Shown: piece after piece, positions 52,081 through 61,121 of the stretch | Numbering within the stretch: position 1 is the stretch's first letter | How the letters are laid out: every line of letters starts with the position of its first letter | Assembly (NCBI GenBank): GCA_016720805.1 | Contig: JADKJZ010000014.1 | Coordinates: 434,001 to 498,000 of the forward strand | Direction: 5' to 3' | Length of the DNA: 64,000 bases | Origin: Gemmatimonadota bacterium | Lineage (GTDB): Bacteria; Gemmatimonadota; Gemmatimonadetes; Gemmatimonadales; GWC2-71-9 | Notes under the pieces: model-generated | What the model was told of the DNA's origin: nothing | The model's database searches: none | What the model saw: the letters and a program-made list of their open reading frames with translations, nothing else | Position numbers and translations under genes: made by a program

Positions 52081-53216
52081 ATCGATTCGATGAGTTGCGG
52101 CACGCGGAATTCGCAGCGCTGGATGGCCAGGGGATCTATCTCAACAGCGCCTCGGTCGGGCCCATGCCCTCCCGCAGCGTGGCGGTGCTGGCCGCGTGCA
52201 ACCGCGATCGCGCCCGACCCGGACTTTGGCCCGTGGATCGACTGAACACCATCCTCTCGGAATCGCGGTGGCTCTCGGCGCGACTCATCAACGCGGCAGA
52301 GGACGAGATCGCGCTGATGCCAAACACCACCACCGGCCTGAACGTGGCGGCGCGCGCCCTGCCACTCGGCCCCGGCGACGTGGTGCTCACGTTCGATGGA
52401 GAATTTCCGTCGAACATCTATCCCTGGCTGGCCCGTGGTGGCGAGGGGATCGTGCTGGAGCGGATCCCGCGGACGGTCGAGGGATGGCCGGACGAGGCGC
52501 GGCTGCACGAGCGGCTCGCCGACCCGGCGGTGAAGGCGGTGGCGGTGTCGCTCACCCAATTCAGCAATGGCTATACGCTCGACCTCGATGCGCTCTCGCG
52601 GGCCACGCGCGCGCTGGGCAAGTGGCTCGTCGTGGATGCGATCCAGGCGGTCGGGCACGTGCCGATCGATGTGCAGGCGACCCCGGTGGATTTCCTGGCG
52701 TGCGGGGCGCAGAAGTGGCTGCTCTCACCATGGGGCACTGGATTTCTCTACGTGCGCCGTGAACTGATCGGCACCATCGCCCCGACCTTCGCCGGGTGGG
52801 CGGCGTTCAAGGGGACGGACGATTACACGCAGCTGACCGCCTACAACCCCGAGCCGTGGCCCGATGCACGTCGATTCGAGCTTATCACGCTGCCGGTGCA
52901 GGACTTCGCGGCGATGAATGCCTCCGTCGGGTTGCTGCTGGAGGTCGGGGTCGACGCCATCGCGGCGCATCTCCGCGCGCTGCACGCTCCGATCATCGCG
53001 TGGGCGGAGGCGAATGGCGCAACGATCACCTCCGCACCCGGAGTCCGTGGGTGCGGAATTCTCTGCCTGCGACCCCGTGGCGACGTCCCTGCCGCCTATC
53101 AGCGGCTGCAGGGTCACGGGGTGATGTGCTCGTTACGCGAGGGATCGATCCGGTTGAGCCCGCACCTGTTCACGCTGGCGCAGGAAACCGCGGCCGTGGG
53201 CGAGTACCTGAAATAG
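52077..53216 (+). CDS. Class V aminotransferase/cysteine desulfurase-like PLP enzyme
   Basis: A 379-aa fold-type I PLP enzyme from GTG 52077 (GTGA overlap with dppC). IYLNSASVGPMPSRSV opens it; NTTTGLNVAARAL binds the cofactor phosphate; VDAIQAVGHVPIDVQATPVDFLACGAQKWLLSPWGTGFLYV carries the PLP Asp-Gln and the Schiff-base Lys. SufS/CsdA-type Cys in the usual loop is not obvious, so an isopenicillin-N epimerase-like or kynureninase-like role is as likely as desulfuration. Confidence 0.87.
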   Translation: MNRFDELRHAEFAALDGQGIYLNSASVGPMPSRSVAVLAACNRDRARPGLWPVDRLNTILSESRWLSARLINAAEDEIALMPNTTTGLNVAARALPLGPGDVVLTFDGEFPSNIYPWLARGGEGIVLERIPRTVEGWPDEARLHERLADPAVKAVAVSLTQFSNGYTLDLDALSRATRALGKWLVVDAIQAVGHVPIDVQATPVDFLACGAQKWLLSPWGTGFLYVRRELIGTIAPTFAGWAAFKGTDDYTQLTAYNPEPWPDARRFELITLPVQDFAAMNASVGLLLEVGVDAIAAHLRALHAPIIAWAEANGATITSAPGVRGCGILCLRPRGDVPAAYQRLQGHGVMCSLREGSIRLSPHLFTLAQETAAVGEYLK

Positions 53217-53250
53217 GGACGCGCCCGGCTCGTCGGGTACGGCGCGCGGT

Positions 53251-53550
53251 CTAGTGTGCCAGCTTGTTGTAGATCGTGCCGACCACTCGACCAATGGCGT
53301 AGCCCACGACGAACGCGTAGATGAAACCGAGGAAGGCCCCGCCCCAGGAAACACGGTAGCCGGGGAAATAGACGGAGAGCAGGGAGAGGTGTTCCCCGAC
53401 ATTCACGCCGCCCTTCAGTACCAGCACCACGGTGGCGAGGAAGAGTCCGACGCCGAGCATCATGCCGAAGGAGGTGCCCCAAGCCTGGGCGTTCAGCTTG
53501 AGGATCGCACGACGGACATCGCGTGCTTCATCCGGGGTCAACGTAGGCAT
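53251..53550 (-). CDS. Small two-helix membrane protein (paralogue of the next gene)
   Basis: A 99-aa protein from ATG 53550 with two membrane helices (FGMMLGVGLFLATVVLVLKGG; GGAFLGFIYAFVVGYAIGRV) separated by a short loop LLSVYFPGYRVSW. The N-terminal 25 residues are polar (TPDEARDVRRAILKLNAQAW). No family is recognised. The loop-helix pair is similar to the next protein. Confidence 0.7.
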   Translation of the reverse strand: MPTLTPDEARDVRRAILKLNAQAWGTSFGMMLGVGLFLATVVLVLKGGVNVGEHLSLLSVYFPGYRVSWGGAFLGFIYAFVVGYAIGRVVGTIYNKLAH

Positions 53551-53578
53551 CGCGGGAGTCTCCAAAGTGGCCGGGCGG

Positions 53579-53941
53579 TCAGATGTGATCCATGAAGTCG
53601 CGGGTCTGAGCAAGTTCGGCTCGGGCAGTCAGCACCACGAGCTTGAAGGCCATCAACGCGTTGCGCAGGAAGGCGAAAAACCACCCCATCACGAAGCCGG
53701 TGAAACCGGCCCAGGCGGCACCGAGGACGGCGCCGCTCCAGGAAAAGTCATAGCCGTAAAAATAATTCGCGAGCAACTCCAGCTGCAGCTCGGGGGGACG
53801 CCCACGCAGCAGCGGGATGGCCGTCAGCAGGAAGCAGCAGCTGGCGGCGGTGAGCCCGACCGCCGCACCCATGGCGGATTTGTGCGCCGGCGCAAACGCC
53901 AGCGCGATCGGGTCGTCGGGATAGGCCGAGTGCGAGCTCAT
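53579..53941 (-). CDS. Small membrane protein (paralogue of the previous gene)
   Basis: A 121-aa protein from ATG 53941 with two main helices (MGAAVGLTAASCCFLLTAIP; SGAVLGAAWAGFTGFVMGWFF) joined by ELLANYFYGYDFSWSG. The stretch NYFYGYDFSWSGAVLG aligns with VYFPGYRVSWGGAFLG in the neighbour, so the two arose by duplication. An ATG 48 bp upstream is possible but unsupported. Function unknown. Confidence 0.68.
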   Translation of the reverse strand: MSSHSAYPDDPIALAFAPAHKSAMGAAVGLTAASCCFLLTAIPLLRGRPPELQLELLANYFYGYDFSWSGAVLGAAWAGFTGFVMGWFFAFLRNALMAFKLVVLTARAELAQTRDFMDHI

Positions 53942-54092
53942 CGCAAGACTCCGGAGTGTCGAGATTCGGCGGCTGGCGCACCGTCCCATCGGAGGATGGC
54001 GGGGGTGGCGACAGCCTGAACGGCATGGACGCGTGGGAAGCTACACCCGTGGCCGAGGCCGTTGTACGTCTTCCGCTGCAAGTCAGCACCGA

Positions 54093-55187
54093 TCATCGCG
54101 CGATGCGCCCCTCGGCGCCGGCTGCGGCACCGCGGGTCTCTGGTGCGACGCGTCCGCCGGCGGTCGCCCGCGGCGTCACGGCGTAGGTCACGATGCCGAC
54201 GGCCGCCGCCAAGGCGTTGCTTGCGTAGTACGCGACGTGGAGCGGAATGACCCGGAGCGCGAATCCGACCCCACGCTCCGCGGCAAACCACCGGTACGTC
54301 TCGATGTTGGCAACTGCCAGCAGCAGCCACAGTGCCAGGCTGGCCACCGCGATGGTGGGCGACCGGAGGAGCAGACCTGCGGTGAGGGTCGCGATGGCCA
54401 ACCCCGCCAGCCCGACGCGGAGTTGCTCGGCGCGCCCGGTGTTGAGCGTGGGGGCGGTGCGGCCGCGCCGCTCCAGCAACAGCCGCATCCACGGCAGTCC
54501 CCGGTCCCGGAAGTCGGTGCGCACCATAGGCCAGAGCCGCCACCGTTTCAGGTGGGTCCCCTGAATCGAGGGGTCCAGGCGGATTCGCCAGCCACGATCA
54601 CGCAACCGGTAGCCGAGTTCGATGTCCTCGATCTGCGGGCGCGGGAAGCGCGCGGTGTCAAAGCCATCGACGGCCTCGAAGGCATCGCGGCGAATGGCAC
54701 CACAGCCAGCCCAGAAGGTCTCCGCGTCGCCCGCGCCACGCAGGTGCACGTAGCGATGCAACAGGTTGCGATACTCGCTCAAGAGACCTTGCTCGGCCGG
54801 CGCGTCATCGTAGCTTCCGAAGACGCCGACCAATGCCGGGTCCTCGGTCACGACGGTGGCGATGCGTTCCAGCGTGTCCGGATGCACGCGCACGTCGGCG
54901 TCGATGAAGACCAGCCAGGTGCCGCTGGCCCGGGCCGCTGCGGCATTGCGTGCACCGCCGGGGCCGCGGGGCGGCCCATCGAGCGTGATGACGGCATCGG
55001 CCCATCGGGCGGCGACGCGCGCGGTGTCGTCGGTGCTGGCATCGTCGACGACCAGGAGTTCCCACCGCACACGCGGCAGGCTGCTCCGGCTGAGTGCGTC
55101 GAGGGTGTCAGGTAGCAGCAGGGCCGCCTGATGTGCCGGGACGATCACGGAGAAGTCCCGCGACGGGCGGGCGTCGCCGGTGCTCAT
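54093..55187 (-). CDS. Glycosyltransferase, GT2 family, with C-terminal membrane helices
   Basis: A 364-aa GT-A enzyme. FSVIVPAHQAALLLPDTLDAL, LLVVDDASTDDTARVAARW, the DxD in VFIDADVRVHPDTLERIA and the acceptor-loop QIEDIELGYRLRDRGWRIRLD are standard. Two or three hydrophobic helices end the protein (ASLALWLLLAVANIETY; VIPLHVAYYASNALAAAVGIV). The ATGA overlap links it to the deacetylase gene. It likely acts at the inner membrane on a lipid-linked glycan. Confidence 0.9.
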   Translation of the reverse strand: MSTGDARPSRDFSVIVPAHQAALLLPDTLDALSRSSLPRVRWELLVVDDASTDDTARVAARWADAVITLDGPPRGPGGARNAAAARASGTWLVFIDADVRVHPDTLERIATVVTEDPALVGVFGSYDDAPAEQGLLSEYRNLLHRYVHLRGAGDAETFWAGCGAIRRDAFEAVDGFDTARFPRPQIEDIELGYRLRDRGWRIRLDPSIQGTHLKRWRLWPMVRTDFRDRGLPWMRLLLERRGRTAPTLNTGRAEQLRVGLAGLAIATLTAGLLLRSPTIAVASLALWLLLAVANIETYRWFAAERGVGFALRVIPLHVAYYASNALAAAVGIVTYAVTPRATAGGRVAPETRGAAAGAEGRIAR

Positions 55188-55915
55188 GCCACCAACCGGC
55201 GCGCCCGGCGCAGCGCGTGACGCCAAGCGATCGCACGCCGGAAGCGAGCGGTGCCCCAATCACGAAATGGCGCCGGTCCGCGAAAGTACCAGGCGTCGAG
55301 ACGCGGGACCGCATGGGGGTCGGCCGCCGCCGTGACTGGGAGATGGCGCGTGGTGGATGCCACCCGATAGTGGGTCGCCGCCGCACGTTGGACGCGGAGA
55401 TCGACATCGCCGTAGGGATAGGCGAGCGTCGCCGGTGCGCCGCCCAGTCGTTCGGCGATCGTGGCAGCGGCGCCGGCCAGCTCGTCCTCAAGTTGGTCGT
55501 CGCTGCAGCGGGTCAGCCGAGGGTGCCGCCTGGTGTGAGCCCCAACGCACCAGCCGGTGTCGACCAGCTTGCCGAGGGCATCCCAGCCGAGGATGGGGAG
55601 CGGCGGCACCCGCGAGTCGGCGTCGCCGTTCCAACGATTGTCGCCGCCGACGTGATCGCTGACGACGAACACCGTCGCCGCGAGGCCGTGGTCCGCCAGT
55701 CGGGGTGCCGCTTCGGTGGCGACCGAGGCCAGGGCATCGTCGAAGGTGAGCGCGACCGCGTTCACCGAGTCGGGGAGCGCCAGGAGTTCCTCCACCGAGA
55801 CCACGCGCACGGCCCCGGAGGCAGCCCACGACACATGGGCCGCGAAATCCTCGGGTGTCACCGAGATGACGGAGCCGGTGCCATCGATGGCGTGGTAGGT
55901 GAGGATGGCCCGCAT
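55184..55915 (-). CDS. Polysaccharide deacetylase (NodB/CE4 family)
   Basis: A 243-aa metal-dependent deacetylase. TYHAIDG opens it; motif 1 is ALTFDDAL (catalytic and metal Asp), motif 2 VGAHTRRHPRLTR (H-x3-H), motif 3 LAYPYGDVD, and the later conserved motifs VASTTRHLP and AVPRLDAWY. No signal peptide is seen, so it may act in the cytoplasm on a sugar nucleotide or lipid intermediate, or be exported by other means. It is coupled to GT2 and starts next to the FAD-enzyme stop. Confidence 0.88.
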   Translation of the reverse strand: MRAILTYHAIDGTGSVISVTPEDFAAHVSWAASGAVRVVSVEELLALPDSVNAVALTFDDALASVATEAAPRLADHGLAATVFVVSDHVGGDNRWNGDADSRVPPLPILGWDALGKLVDTGWCVGAHTRRHPRLTRCSDDQLEDELAGAAATIAERLGGAPATLAYPYGDVDLRVQRAAATHYRVASTTRHLPVTAAADPHAVPRLDAWYFRGPAPFRDWGTARFRRAIAWRHALRRARRLVA

Positions 55916-57405
55916 CAGGCCGCGGCCGCCGCCGACGCCGCTGCCGGTGGTTCCAGTCGCTGCTCCTCGTGGTACTCGAAGTCGGTGTTGACGGCCCAGA
56001 TGTCGTGGGCGGCACCCTGCATGTTCCAGACGGCCATCATCGCCGTCAGCATCGAGTGATCCTGATTGTTGTACTTGTGCATGCCGTTGCGACCGACGGT
56101 GTGCAGGTTCGGGATCGGGTCGATCCAGCCCCGCACGTTGTCGAGGTGCTCACGGTACTCGGCGTCGTAGATCGGGTACGCCTTCGGCATCCGGATCACC
56201 GTGCCATCGCGCACCAGCCCGGCGGGGGCGAGGCCCAACTGCTCGAATTCGCGGGTCGCCAGCGCGATCAGCTCGGCATCGCTCGACTCCCAGAGCCCGT
56301 CACCCTGGAAGCAGAAGTACTCCATGCCAAGGCAGGTGCGCCCAGGCTCGGGGACCATCGCCGCGCTCCAGTTGTTGAAGTTCTGGATGCGCCCGACCTG
56401 GACGCCCGGGGTGTGGATGTAGATCCAGTTGTCGGGGAAGAGCCGCTCGGTATCGAGAATCAGCGCCACCACCAGGAAGTCGCGGTAGCGGAGCCCTTCT
56501 GCGGCGGCGCGCACCGGGGCCGGAACCGCGGGCTCGATGGCGCGCACCAGCGAGCGGACGTCCGTCGTCGAGATGACATGGTCGGCCGGAAAATGATGCA
56601 CGCCGTTGGGTGTGTTCGCCTTCACTCCGGTGACCCGACCACCCTCCGTCTCGATCGTCGTGACGAAATGCTCCATGAGGACCTTGCTCCCCATCGTGTG
56701 GAGCCGGTCCCGGCACGCTTCCCACATCTGGCCGGGGCCGAGTCGCGGATAGCGGAATTCGTCGATCAGGCTCTTGATGGTGGTGCTGCGCCGTTGCAGC
56801 GAGGTGGCGTTGAGGATCGCCCGCGCCAGCGAGAGCCCCTGGATGCGCTGGGCCGCCCACTCGGCGCGGATTTCCGTGCAGGGAATGCCCCAGACCTTCT
56901 CGGTGTACGTCTTGAAGAAGATCTCGTACAACCGCTTCCCGAAGCGATTGCTGACCCACTGTTCGAAGTTGTCCTCGACCGGTGACGGCCGGAAGCGGGC
57001 ATGCAGGTAGCTCAGCATGATCCGGACGGCATTGATCAGCCCGAGGCCACTCAGCGCGTTGAATGCCTTCAGGGGATAATCGAAGTACTTCCCATCGTAA
57101 TGGATGCGCGACATCCGCGGCACGCTGATGAAGTCGTCGCCAAGGATCTCTTCCCACAACGCCTGCACGGGTTCGATCTTGGTGAAGAAGCGATGCCCGC
57201 CGATGTCGAACCGGAAGCCACGGTACTGGGCCGTCCGGGAGATGCCGCCGACGATGTCGTCGCCCTCGAGGACCGTCACCGCATGGCCGGCCTTGGCCAG
57301 CAGATACGCCGCGGTCAGCCCCGCGGGCCCCGCGCCAATGACGACGACGCGATCGCCTTGGCGAATGGGCGTGACGGTGCGAATGGGTGGGGCGCCTTCG
57401 GCCAT
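55915..57405 (-). CDS. FAD-dependent oxidoreductase of polysaccharide clusters (UDP-galactopyranose mutase-like)
   Basis: A 496-aa flavoprotein from ATG 57405. The FAD site VVVIGAGPAGLTAAYLLAKAGH is at about 19-40; GGISRTAQYRGFRFDIGGHRFFTK (about 53-76) is typical of the UGM/amine-oxidase group; SRIHYDGKYFDYPLKAF and FKTYTEKVWGIPCTEI follow; NLHTVGRNGMHKYNNQDHSMLTAM near 435-458 closes the FAD site. The group is often found beside sugar-transfer genes. The protein probably rearranges or oxidises a nucleotide or lipid sugar. Ala-rich tail. Confidence 0.85.
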   Translation of the reverse strand: MAEGAPPIRTVTPIRQGDRVVVIGAGPAGLTAAYLLAKAGHAVTVLEGDDIVGGISRTAQYRGFRFDIGGHRFFTKIEPVQALWEEILGDDFISVPRMSRIHYDGKYFDYPLKAFNALSGLGLINAVRIMLSYLHARFRPSPVEDNFEQWVSNRFGKRLYEIFFKTYTEKVWGIPCTEIRAEWAAQRIQGLSLARAILNATSLQRRSTTIKSLIDEFRYPRLGPGQMWEACRDRLHTMGSKVLMEHFVTTIETEGGRVTGVKANTPNGVHHFPADHVISTTDVRSLVRAIEPAVPAPVRAAAEGLRYRDFLVVALILDTERLFPDNWIYIHTPGVQVGRIQNFNNWSAAMVPEPGRTCLGMEYFCFQGDGLWESSDAELIALATREFEQLGLAPAGLVRDGTVIRMPKAYPIYDAEYREHLDNVRGWIDPIPNLHTVGRNGMHKYNNQDHSMLTAMMAVWNMQGAAHDIWAVNTDFEYHEEQRLEPPAAASAAAAA

Positions 57406-57665
57406 CGGCAGACCTTCCTGGGGGAGTTCGCTGCAGCGGGCGCACAATCGGCCGTTTCGGAAACGGCCTGGTGGCTCAACGGCACCGTGCGATGGATGCC
57501 TTGTTCATCCCCCCGATCAGGGCAAGGCACGTGCCCAAACGCGTGGGCGCGGAAACGCGCCACGGCGGATGGCAAAATGTATAGCGTTGCGTGGACACCA
57601 CAAATATGATGCGACCTGGTATGAGTGCCGCGTCAGTGCAACACTTTTGTCAGACGCCGCGGCAG
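57406..57665. promoter_or_regulatory. Spacer upstream of the FAD-enzyme gene
   Basis: 260 bp without a gene. A perfect hairpin GGCCGTTTCGGAAACGGCC occurs near 57452-57470, and an AT-rich patch at 57571-57615 holds TATACA on the minus strand (57578-57583), a possible -10 for the FAD-enzyme gene. No -35 at normal spacing is convincing. No RNA gene is seen. Confidence 0.35.
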
Positions 57666-59300
57666 TTACCGGGGTGACCGCTCGTAGTTTGGCTGGGTGT
57701 CCGCGAGATATCGGTCCAGGCCGGTGCAGGCGTCGGGGGCGCCGTCCCCGGGGCGCCGGGGACCGATCACCAGCGCCGGGGGTGAGGCGTGGAGAAGGGT
57801 CAAACTCGTGCACGCCGCCCGCAGCCGCGGCGCGATCCGCCCTGACTCGTACGGCATCAGGCGAGTCAGCAGAAGGTGGGTGGCTGGGAAGTCGCTGGTA
57901 AACGACAACGGGGCAGCGGTCCCCGCGAGCGGATCGAGCGGCACCGTGCGCCGTCCACTCATGACAAACACCGTGGACGGCTTCGAGGTGGCGACGATGG
58001 CATCCGCCGGGAGCATCTCTGCGATGTAACGGATCGCGGTGATGACCCCGCGCGTCTCGGGATCGTAGCAGCGAGGGTCTGCATACGGCCCGGTCGCGCG
58101 ACACGACTGCGCCAGGCGCGCCGCTTCGGCTTGGGTCACCACGGCACAACACGCCACCCCCACCCCGAAGACCAGGGCGGCGCGTTCGCCGCGTCCGCGG
58201 GTGGCGCGGTCGAGCAGTTGCCATATGCCGAGCAGCGCGCAGATGGCCAGCCACGGGTAGAGCGCCGTCACGAAGCGAGTGAATGCCCAAGGGAAGAGCA
58301 GCAGCACCCCGAGGGACATCGCCAGGTAGAGCGGCAACGCCGGCCAGCGCCGGCGCAGTGACCACCCTCCGACGGCCATCAGGACGAGCAGCAGGCCGCC
58401 GAGGATCCCGTTGTCGAGTGGTTGGTTGGGCAGGTCCGGCAGTCCGAACGGGACGGCGGCAAGGCGGACGAAATAGTACTCGAGGTTGACGAGGGCCCGC
58501 TGTGCCACGTCCGCTGCCGCGTTCGGGGCGGCGAGGCGGGCCAGGTCGTTGGCGTAGGAGTGGCCGATTGATTGGCTGGCGGCCCAGGCGGTGTACCGGA
58601 ACCAGCCGACCGTCACGACGCCGGCGGCCACCGCACCCAAGGCGGCGCGCCGCCATTGGCGACCAGCCAGCAGAGCCGCGATCACGGCCGGGATTACCGT
58701 GATGCCCACCGATCGTGTCAGAAACGCCGCCACCGCGGCAGTGCACGCGAGCAGGGCCGCACCGCGCGTGGCGTTCGCCCCGGCGCGCAGCGAAGCCCAG
58801 AGTGCCACCGCGCTCAAGGCGACGAAGAGGACTTCGGAGCGCAGTTCGGATGCGAGCATCATCAGGTGCGGGTTGAACACCACCATCGCCGCGCTCACGA
58901 CGCCGAGGCGCGGAGATCCCAGCCGACGCATCGCATCAGCGGCGAGCAGGGCCGTGAGCGCCACCAAGAGGATGTTGGCGCCGAAGGCGGCGTCGAGGCT
59001 GGACCCTGCGACGAGCCGGATCAGCAGGAGCCAGAGTGGGTAGCCGGGAGGGTACTGTGCATGCGGCGGCGTCCCGACGAGGAATTCGTCGCGATAGTGC
59101 CCAGTGCTCAGCGACTGCGCCAGGGTCAGATAGGTGGCGTCATCGCCGCCGATGGTAAGGACCGCTGCCCGCGCTCTCCACGCTACGAAGCACCCCAGCG
59201 CGAGGACGAGCGCGAGGACGCCGAGGGCCGAGCGTGACCACGACAGCGTGGAAGACGCAGTCGGGGCAGGCTCGGCGATCGGGGGGATGGCGGGGGTCAT
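57666..59300 (-). CDS. GT-C membrane glycosyltransferase/dolichol-mannosyl-type (ArnT/PMT-like)
   Basis: A 544-aa protein with about ten membrane helices. The first periplasmic loop has GGDDATYLTLAQSL, where the paired Asp are the catalytic acid of GT39/83 enzymes, and YPPGYPLWLLLIRL, the usual next motif. The C-terminal soluble part (about 400-544) contains CRATGPYADPRCYDPETRG and PLDPLAGTAAPLSF. It probably moves a sugar from polyprenyl phosphate to a glycan or protein. The gene starts 79 bp from the GT2 gene. Confidence 0.85.
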   Translation of the reverse strand: MTPAIPPIAEPAPTASSTLSWSRSALGVLALVLALGCFVAWRARAAVLTIGGDDATYLTLAQSLSTGHYRDEFLVGTPPHAQYPPGYPLWLLLIRLVAGSSLDAAFGANILLVALTALLAADAMRRLGSPRLGVVSAAMVVFNPHLMMLASELRSEVLFVALSAVALWASLRAGANATRGAALLACTAAVAAFLTRSVGITVIPAVIAALLAGRQWRRAALGAVAAGVVTVGWFRYTAWAASQSIGHSYANDLARLAAPNAAADVAQRALVNLEYYFVRLAAVPFGLPDLPNQPLDNGILGGLLLVLMAVGGWSLRRRWPALPLYLAMSLGVLLLFPWAFTRFVTALYPWLAICALLGIWQLLDRATRGRGERAALVFGVGVACCAVVTQAEAARLAQSCRATGPYADPRCYDPETRGVITAIRYIAEMLPADAIVATSKPSTVFVMSGRRTVPLDPLAGTAAPLSFTSDFPATHLLLTRLMPYESGRIAPRLRAACTSLTLLHASPPALVIGPRRPGDGAPDACTGLDRYLADTQPNYERSPR

Positions 59301-59379
59301 CGATCCTCAGGTGGCGGATGGCCGACTCCGCCGGTTGGGCGGCGCGACGCCCGCATGGCACGGCGACGTGCGGTGCTGG

Positions 59380-60294
59380 CTAACGACTGATTGCGCGAAT
59401 CTCTTGCCAGATTGCCCGGCGCCCCTCGGAGGAGCGGAGGGCGAGCCACGTCAGTTGCCCGAGGGCGCTGAATTCGCGTGATGCATCGGCGAGATGGCCA
59501 TGGCGCGCCGAACGCAGCGAGTACCAGCCGAGATCGCGCGCATAGTGGCCGATCAGATAGGCGGACAGGGCGGGGCCAACCCGGTGGCGCACGTCGGGGG
59601 CGAGCCTGGGCCAATAGTGTGTTGCCAGCGTGATGGCCATCCGCGGCACCTTGCTTGACCGCGTGGCATTGCCGCCGTGGACGTAGTACTCGATGGCCAC
59701 GGTTTCCGATGGCATGATCGGGCCGAGCTGCGACAGCTTGAGCCAGAGATCCCAATCTTCGGCGAGCGGCACGGCGGCCTCGAAGCCTCCGACGCGGACG
59801 AAGGCCTCCCGCCGGACCATGGTCGCCGAATTGAAGAGGGCATTGCCCCGCAGGAGGGTCTCAAAATCCAGCGGCTCGGTGCATGGCCACTCCGGCGGGC
59901 GGGGCGGAGTGTCACCGAACCGACGGCAGCCGCCGCCGGTGGATGCGGTGGCCTCCGGGTGTGCATCGAGGATGGCGGCGAGCCCACCCAGAGCCTCGGG
60001 ATAGAGCGTGTCGTCGTCGTCCAGGAAGAGGAGGTAGTCGGTATCGACGACCGCCGCCCCGGCGTTGCGCGCGCGCGCCGTGCCGCCGTTCTCGACGCGG
60101 AGCAGGGTGACACGACCCGCGGACTCCAAGGCGCGCAGTGCCTCGGGCATCGGCGTGGTCCCCCCGTCGTCCACCACCACGATCCGCTCGGCTGGGCGCT
60201 GTTGCGCCTGCACCGAGGCCACGGCCAGGACGACCAGGTCCGGGCGATTGAAGGTCGGGATCACCACGCCGACAGTGCCTGGCCGACCGATCAT
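59380..60294 (-). CDS. Glycosyltransferase, GT2 family
   Basis: A 304-aa GT-A enzyme. VGVVIPTFNRPDLVVLAVASVQAQ, IVVVDDGGTTP, NAGAAVVDTDYLLFLDDDDTLYPEAL (metal DDD) and SATMVRREAFVRVGGFEAAVPLAEDWDLWLKLSQLG (acceptor loop with the ED catalytic pair) are all as in the family. The ATGA overlap couples it to the methyltransferase gene. Confidence 0.92.
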   Translation of the reverse strand: MIGRPGTVGVVIPTFNRPDLVVLAVASVQAQQRPAERIVVVDDGGTTPMPEALRALESAGRVTLLRVENGGTARARNAGAAVVDTDYLLFLDDDDTLYPEALGGLAAILDAHPEATASTGGGCRRFGDTPPRPPEWPCTEPLDFETLLRGNALFNSATMVRREAFVRVGGFEAAVPLAEDWDLWLKLSQLGPIMPSETVAIEYYVHGGNATRSSKVPRMAITLATHYWPRLAPDVRHRVGPALSAYLIGHYARDLGWYSLRSARHGHLADASREFSALGQLTWLALRSSEGRRAIWQEIRAISR

Positions 60295-61091
60295 TCGACG
60301 TCGAGGTGGAGGAGGATCGCGTCGCCTTCGGCCAGCCGATCGGTACCCGGCTCCCAGACGACACCGAAGAGTCCACTCAACGCGAAGCCGGCGCGTTCGA
60401 GGGACTGGAGCCGATGATGGTAGGACACTTCGCCCTGATAGATCGCGAGGAAGGCAACCTCGGTTTGCACTCCACGCAGGTACTGAAGCACTGCGCTCGC
60501 GCCGGCCAGGACCGTTTCGTCGTAGCCCTGGGCATCCACCTTCAGGAAGACGCGGCGGCCATCACGCGGCAGGGAGAGTTCGTCCCAGAGCGTATCCAGT
60601 CGCCGGACCGGGACACGCTCGGTTCCGACGGCGTCCCAGGCGCTCGGCGCGATCAGGTCGCTCGTCAGGTCCGGGGTCAGCAATGAGGTCAGGGTCGACG
60701 CGGACCGAAGCGTCAATTCGACGGTGGTGTCGGCGTCGCCGAGGGCGCAGCCTTGCACCTCCCACAGCGGATCGGCGGCCGCGCGCGCGGCCAACCGGGC
60801 CCGCGTCGGGCTGGCCGGCTCGAATGAGATCAGCCGGCCGGCGTAGCCTCCGTCCCGGAGGGCGGCACCGAACTGTCCCTCGTTCGCGCCGACATCGAGA
60901 ACCGTGTCGATCTGGTAGCGCCGGAGCAGTCCGACCAGGTGTTCGGTCGCCATCCAGTCCGTCCGGTCGACACGCCGCTGCTCGGCATCGACGCCGCGAA
61001 CTTCGAGGAGACGATCCCGACCGACCGGGCGATACCTGACGCCGACCCGACGCAGCAACGATTTCATCAGGTGACGAACGCCGAGCGGCAT
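60291..61091 (-). CDS. FkbM-family methyltransferase
   Basis: A 266-aa SAM-dependent enzyme. DTVLDVGANEGQFGAALRDGGYAGRLISFEP holds the SAM motif I and II, VQGCALGDADTTVELTL and VFLKVDAQGYDETVLAGA are the FkbM signatures. It likely puts O-methyl groups on sugars of the exported glycan, which could cap chains. An internal ATG at 61067 could be the real start. Confidence 0.88.
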   Translation of the reverse strand: MPLGVRHLMKSLLRRVGVRYRPVGRDRLLEVRGVDAEQRRVDRTDWMATEHLVGLLRRYQIDTVLDVGANEGQFGAALRDGGYAGRLISFEPASPTRARLAARAAADPLWEVQGCALGDADTTVELTLRSASTLTSLLTPDLTSDLIAPSAWDAVGTERVPVRRLDTLWDELSLPRDGRRVFLKVDAQGYDETVLAGASAVLQYLRGVQTEVAFLAIYQGEVSYHHRLQSLERAGFALSGLFGVVWEPGTDRLAEGDAILLHLDVE

Positions 61092-61098
61092 CGGGAGT

Positions 61099-61117
61099 CT
61101 CGCATGAGTAGTGCGAG
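61099..61117. terminator. Small hairpin between wzt and fkbM
   Basis: CTCGCA-TGAGTAG-TGCGAG forms a 6-bp stem directly behind the wzt stop (minus strand). It is short and lacks a T run, so it is more likely a processing or pausing element than a full terminator. Confidence 0.35.
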
Positions 61118-61121
61118 CCTG

